Shown piece after piece: positions 61,498-64,000 of a stretch of 64,000 bases of DNA (the first letter of the stretch is position 1; each line of letters begins with the position of its first letter). The stretch comes from Roseomonas sp. AR75 (GTDB lineage Bacteria; Pseudomonadota; Alphaproteobacteria; Acetobacterales; Acetobacteraceae): assembly GCF_005222815.1 (NCBI RefSeq), contig NZ_STGB01000004.1, forward strand, positions 62,001-126,000, written 5' to 3'. The position numbers and the translations under genes were made by a program. The notes below the pieces were generated by a model, which made no database searches, was not told the origin of the DNA, and saw only the letters and a program-made list of their open reading frames with translations.

Positions 61498-62415
61498 ATG
61501 AATCTCGCCCCCTGGGCCGACGCCTTCGTGCCGGTCTTCGGCCTGCTCGCGCTCGGCGCGCTGCTCAAGCGGCGGCTGCTGCGCGATGACGCGATCTGGG
61601 CCGGGATCGAGCGGCTGGTCTTCTGGGTGCTGCTGCCCTGCCTGATCGCAAGCGCGCTGTCGGCCGTCCGCTTCGACACGCTGCCGGTGTTCGGGATGCT
61701 GGCCGCGCTCTGGGCCGCGCTGTCGGCGGGCACCGTGCTGGCGGTGCTGCTCTCCCGCGCGCTGGGGCACGGGCATGCGGCGATGACATCGGTGCTGCAG
61801 GGCGGCATCCGCTTCAACAACCTGATGGGCTTCGCCATCGGCGGTGCGATCTGGGGGGCGGAGGGCATCGCCTATGCGGCGGTGGCCACCGGCATCATCG
61901 TGCCCTTCGTGCAGGCGGTCGCGACCGTCGCCTTCGTGCTGGGCCGCGGCGGCGCGGTGCGGGTGCCCGCGCTGCTGCGCCAGGTGCTGATGAACCCGCT
62001 GATCCTCGGCTGCATTGCCGGCTTCGCGATCAGCCTGGCGGGCGGGCTGCCGCCGGGGTTGCAGCCGGCGGTGCGCAACCTGGGGAATGCTTCGATCGCG
62101 CTCGGCCTGCTCTGCGTCGGCGCGGCGCTGACGCTGCAGGGGCTGGGCGACCGGCCGGCGACGCAGGCAGCGACCGCGGCGCTGAAGCTGCTGGTCATGC
62201 CGCTGATGACCTGGGCGCTCTGCGCGGCGCTCGGGCTCGGCCCGCTGGCGACGGCCATCGCGGTGCTGTTCATGGCGCTGCCGACGGCGGCGACGAGCTA
62301 TGTGATGGCGCGCGCCATGGGCGGCGATGCGAAGCTGATGGCGGCGATCACCACCAGCGAGCACCTGGCGAGCATGCTGACCCTGCCGGTCTGGGTCTGG
62401 CTGCTGGCGCGCTGA
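61498..62415 (+). CDS. AEC-family transporter (auxin efflux carrier type)
   Basis: A 305-residue integral membrane protein with ten helices in two five-helix halves, starting FVPVFGLLALGALLKRRLLR and including VLQGGIRFNNLMGFAIGGAI, LGCIAGFAISLAGGLPPGL and ALPTAATSYVMARAMGGDAK, all typical of the AEC/malonate-carrier-like family. Its substrate cannot be told from the sequence. It begins 20 bases after the lipoprotein gene. Confidence 0.92.
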   Translation: MNLAPWADAFVPVFGLLALGALLKRRLLRDDAIWAGIERLVFWVLLPCLIASALSAVRFDTLPVFGMLAALWAALSAGTVLAVLLSRALGHGHAAMTSVLQGGIRFNNLMGFAIGGAIWGAEGIAYAAVATGIIVPFVQAVATVAFVLGRGGAVRVPALLRQVLMNPLILGCIAGFAISLAGGLPPGLQPAVRNLGNASIALGLLCVGAALTLQGLGDRPATQAATAALKLLVMPLMTWALCAALGLGPLATAIAVLFMALPTAATSYVMARAMGGDAKLMAAITTSEHLASMLTLPVWVWLLAR

Positions 62416-62437
62416 GGCGAAGCCCCCGCGCCCCGGA

Positions 62438-62860
62438 TCAGCGCTCGATTTCCTCGATGGAAAGCCCGAAGGCGGCGACGCCCTCGGCCAGCAGGTCGCC
62501 GAGATTGTCCATCGCCAGCAGGTAGTCGGCGGCGTCCTTGCCCTCGTTGCGCTCCGCCGCCAGGGCGCGCGCCTCCTCCCACTCCTCGCGGCCATAGTCG
62601 CCGCGGCCGGTCCAGGCGAGCGCGATCAGGCTGGCCTGCTCGTCCTCGTTCAGCTCGGCGATGAAGGCGTGCAGGCTTTCCTCGGTGAGGTCGTCGGGGT
62701 CCTCGGCCAGCAGCGCGGCCTCGCTGTCGCCATCCTCGCCGTCGTCGAGGTCGCCCGCCTCCTCCTTGCCCTGCAGCGCGCGGGCGTGGTCCACGATGGT
62801 GGCCACGGCCTCCAGGCTGATGCCGAGATCGACATCGTCATCATCCGGCGTGCCCGACAT
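62438..62860 (-). CDS. DUF3775-family acidic protein
   Basis: A 140-residue, strongly acidic soluble protein. ISLEAVATIVDHARALQGKE near the N-terminus, DLTEESLHAFIAELNEDEQA and LIALAWTGRGDYGREEWEEA, followed by AADYLLAMDNLGDLLAEGVA, are typical of DUF3775, whose function is unknown. The start at 62860 is fixed by a very strong AGGAGGGGGG ribosome-binding site. It is convergent with the AEC gene. Confidence 0.9.
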   Translation of the reverse strand: MSGTPDDDDVDLGISLEAVATIVDHARALQGKEEAGDLDDGEDGDSEAALLAEDPDDLTEESLHAFIAELNEDEQASLIALAWTGRGDYGREEWEEARALAAERNEGKDAADYLLAMDNLGDLLAEGVAAFGLSIEEIER

Positions 62861-62932
62861 GGCACCCCCCTCCTTGTCTGGCGACATTAGACCTGGGAAC
62901 GGCGAACGGTTCCATCGCCGCGCAACCGCGGC

Positions 62933-63760
62933 TCAGCCATTCGCCCAGTCCGGCGCGAAATCCGGGTTCACGAAGCGACGGTCCTTGGGCAGGGTTCCAA
63001 TCGCGGCAAGGTCATCCGCGTCCAGCCGCAGCGACGCGGCGCCCAGGTTCTCCTTCTGCCGCGCCGGTGAGGCGGCCTTCGGCACCATCGCCACGCCGTC
63101 CTGCGCCAGCAGCCAGCCCAGCGCGACCTGCGCCGGCGTCGCGCCGTGCTTCGTCGCGATGCGCGCCAGCACCGGCTGGTCGAGCCCGCTGCCCTTCGCC
63201 AGCGGCGAATAGGCGGTCAGGCCCATCCCCGCCGCACGACAGATGCCGAGCAGCTTCGACTGGTCGAGCATGACGTGGAACTCGACCTGCAGGCTGGCGA
63301 GGTTCACGCCTTCGGCGATCGCGCGCTGCAGCAGCTTCGGCGGGAAGTTCGACACGCCGATGGACTTCGCCTGCCCTTCCGCGCGGATCGCGGCGATGCC
63401 CTTGAGCGCATCCGCCAGGTCGAGCTGCGGGCTCGGCCAGTGGATCAGCAGCAGGTCCACATAGGGCGTCGCGAGGCGCTTGAGACTGTCGGCGAAGGCG
63501 CGGCGGATCGCATCGCCATTCGGCTTGTCCCACCAGATCTTCGTCGTCAGGAAGATGTCGCCGCGCGGCAGGCCGCTGGCGGCGATGCCGGCGCCCACCG
63601 CATCCTCGTTGCCGTAGCGCTCGGCCGTGTCGATGTGGCGATAGCCGAGGCCGATCGCGGATTCCACCGCGCGCGTGCACTCCGCGCCCGTCATCGGCCA
63701 GGTGCCGAGGCCGATGCGCGGCATGCGCATGCCGTTGGCTTCGAGAATGGGAACGGTCAT
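62933..63760 (-). CDS. Aldo/keto reductase
   Basis: A 275-residue (beta/alpha)8 NADPH-dependent reductase of the 2,5-diketo-D-gluconate reductase type. The catalytic tetrad is seen: Asp and Tyr in YRHIDTAERYGNEDAVGAGI, Lys in FLTTKIWWDKPN, and His in LLLIHWPSPQLDL. IGVSNFPPKLLQRAI and VALGWLLAQDGVAMVPKAA are also typical. The start codon overlaps the stop of the following WD40 gene (ATGA). The substrate is unknown. Confidence 0.95.
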   Translation of the reverse strand: MTVPILEANGMRMPRIGLGTWPMTGAECTRAVESAIGLGYRHIDTAERYGNEDAVGAGIAASGLPRGDIFLTTKIWWDKPNGDAIRRAFADSLKRLATPYVDLLLIHWPSPQLDLADALKGIAAIRAEGQAKSIGVSNFPPKLLQRAIAEGVNLASLQVEFHVMLDQSKLLGICRAAGMGLTAYSPLAKGSGLDQPVLARIATKHGATPAQVALGWLLAQDGVAMVPKAASPARQKENLGAASLRLDADDLAAIGTLPKDRRFVNPDFAPDWANG

Positions 63761-64000
63761 GGGCGCCTCGCGAGATCGATGATGCCGGCGCGGCCGGCTT
63801 CGGTGCCGAAGGCCAGCAGCGCGCCATTCGGGCTCCAGGACAGGGCAGAGACCGGGCTGCCGGAGGGTGGGGCGACCGGCACCACCTTGCCGCTGCCGAT
63901 CTCCGCGATCAGCACGAGGCCATCGCCGAAGCCGGCGGCGACCACCTCGTGTTGCGGATGGCAGGCGACAGCGGTGCAGAACACTGCGTCGCCGCCGGCG
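63757..64000 (-). CDS. WD40-repeat protein, C-terminal end (gene truncated by window end)
   Basis: Only about 80 codons are visible; the frame is open to the window edge, so the gene starts beyond it. The visible part holds beta-propeller blades: CTAVACHPQHEVVAAGFGDG, LVLIAEIGSGKVVPV, SPVSALSWSPNGALLAFGTE and GRAGIIDLARRP. Proteins of this type in alphaproteobacteria are annotated simply as WD40 repeat proteins. It is coupled to the aldo/keto reductase. Confidence 0.8.
   Translation of the reverse strand, partial: AGGDAVFCTAVACHPQHEVVAAGFGDGLVLIAEIGSGKVVPVAPPSGSPVSALSWSPNGALLAFGTEAGRAGIIDLARRP

Overview
This is a high-GC chromosomal segment from an alphaproteobacterium, most likely a member of the Acetobacteraceae (Roseomonas-like). 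Three things point there: the conserved block rho - mnmE - mnmG - rsmG - parA - parB - holA - lptE - leuS - DUF3576; the typical alphaproteobacterial miaB - phoH - ybeY - corC cluster; and solute-binding, PEP-CTERM and outer-membrane porin genes of the type common in that family. The assignment is inferred from gene order and protein character, not from a marker-gene search. Nearly the whole window is ordinary core chromosome: about 70 densely packed protein genes, many overlapping by 1-4 bases. I see no rRNA, tRNA, CRISPR array, prophage, integrase or insertion sequence.

Layout. 1-6.5 kb: the end of an ABC exporter gene, rho, a small conserved gene, an SDR dehydrogenase, an HD (ppGpp hydrolase-like)/GNAT pair, and qor-ogt. 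6.7-12.3 kb: the origin-type cluster mnmE-mnmG-rsmG-parA-parB, with two parS-like palindromes (6735-6750 and 9996-10011). 12.4-20 kb: a PEP-CTERM protein, holA-lptE-leuS, a DUF3576 lipoprotein and a major porin. 20-29.4 kb: a thiE-like gene, the PLP-binding protein, trpS, an ICL/PEP-mutase-family enzyme, secB, lnt, an XRE regulator, DUF2244 and nth. 29.5-31.9 kb: a glycosyltransferase with UDP-galactopyranose mutase. 31.9-38.2 kb: corC-ybeY-phoH-miaB and an acyltransferase. 38.3-42 kb: a tripartite-tricarboxylate-type binding protein, a lipoprotein, an opine-dehydrogenase-like enzyme, an XRE regulator and an Smr protein. 42-46.1 kb: lactate-utilisation genes lutC-lutB and lutA, separated by an oppositely oriented two-gene module that looks like a zeta-type toxin-antitoxin pair. 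46.1-49.5 kb: dnaQ-coaE-aroE and gshB. 49.6-64 kb: mixed metabolic and envelope genes, including cdd, a patatin-like hydrolase, ampG, ald, typA, a PfkB kinase, a bactofilin, an AEC transporter and an aldo/keto reductase.

How genes work together. ParA, ParB and the two parS-like sites form a chromosome-segregation locus. MnmE and MnmG modify the tRNA wobble uridine, and RsmG methylates 16S rRNA. LptE, Lnt, SecB, PlsC and the porin serve envelope biogenesis. LutABC would oxidise lactate.

The most unusual material lies between the genes. There is a 130-bp twin-hairpin repeat in two copies; one copy supplies the stop codons of both convergent genes flanking it, and the copies differ by a compensatory base pair. 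A second family of GC-rich palindromic repeats (core GGCCGCATYCGCGGCC) includes a 126-bp-period tandem duplication between secB and lnt. A third, small hairpin repeat occurs twice. Together with the zeta-like module splitting the lut genes, these are the best candidates for follow-up; I see no multi-gene system that is clearly new.
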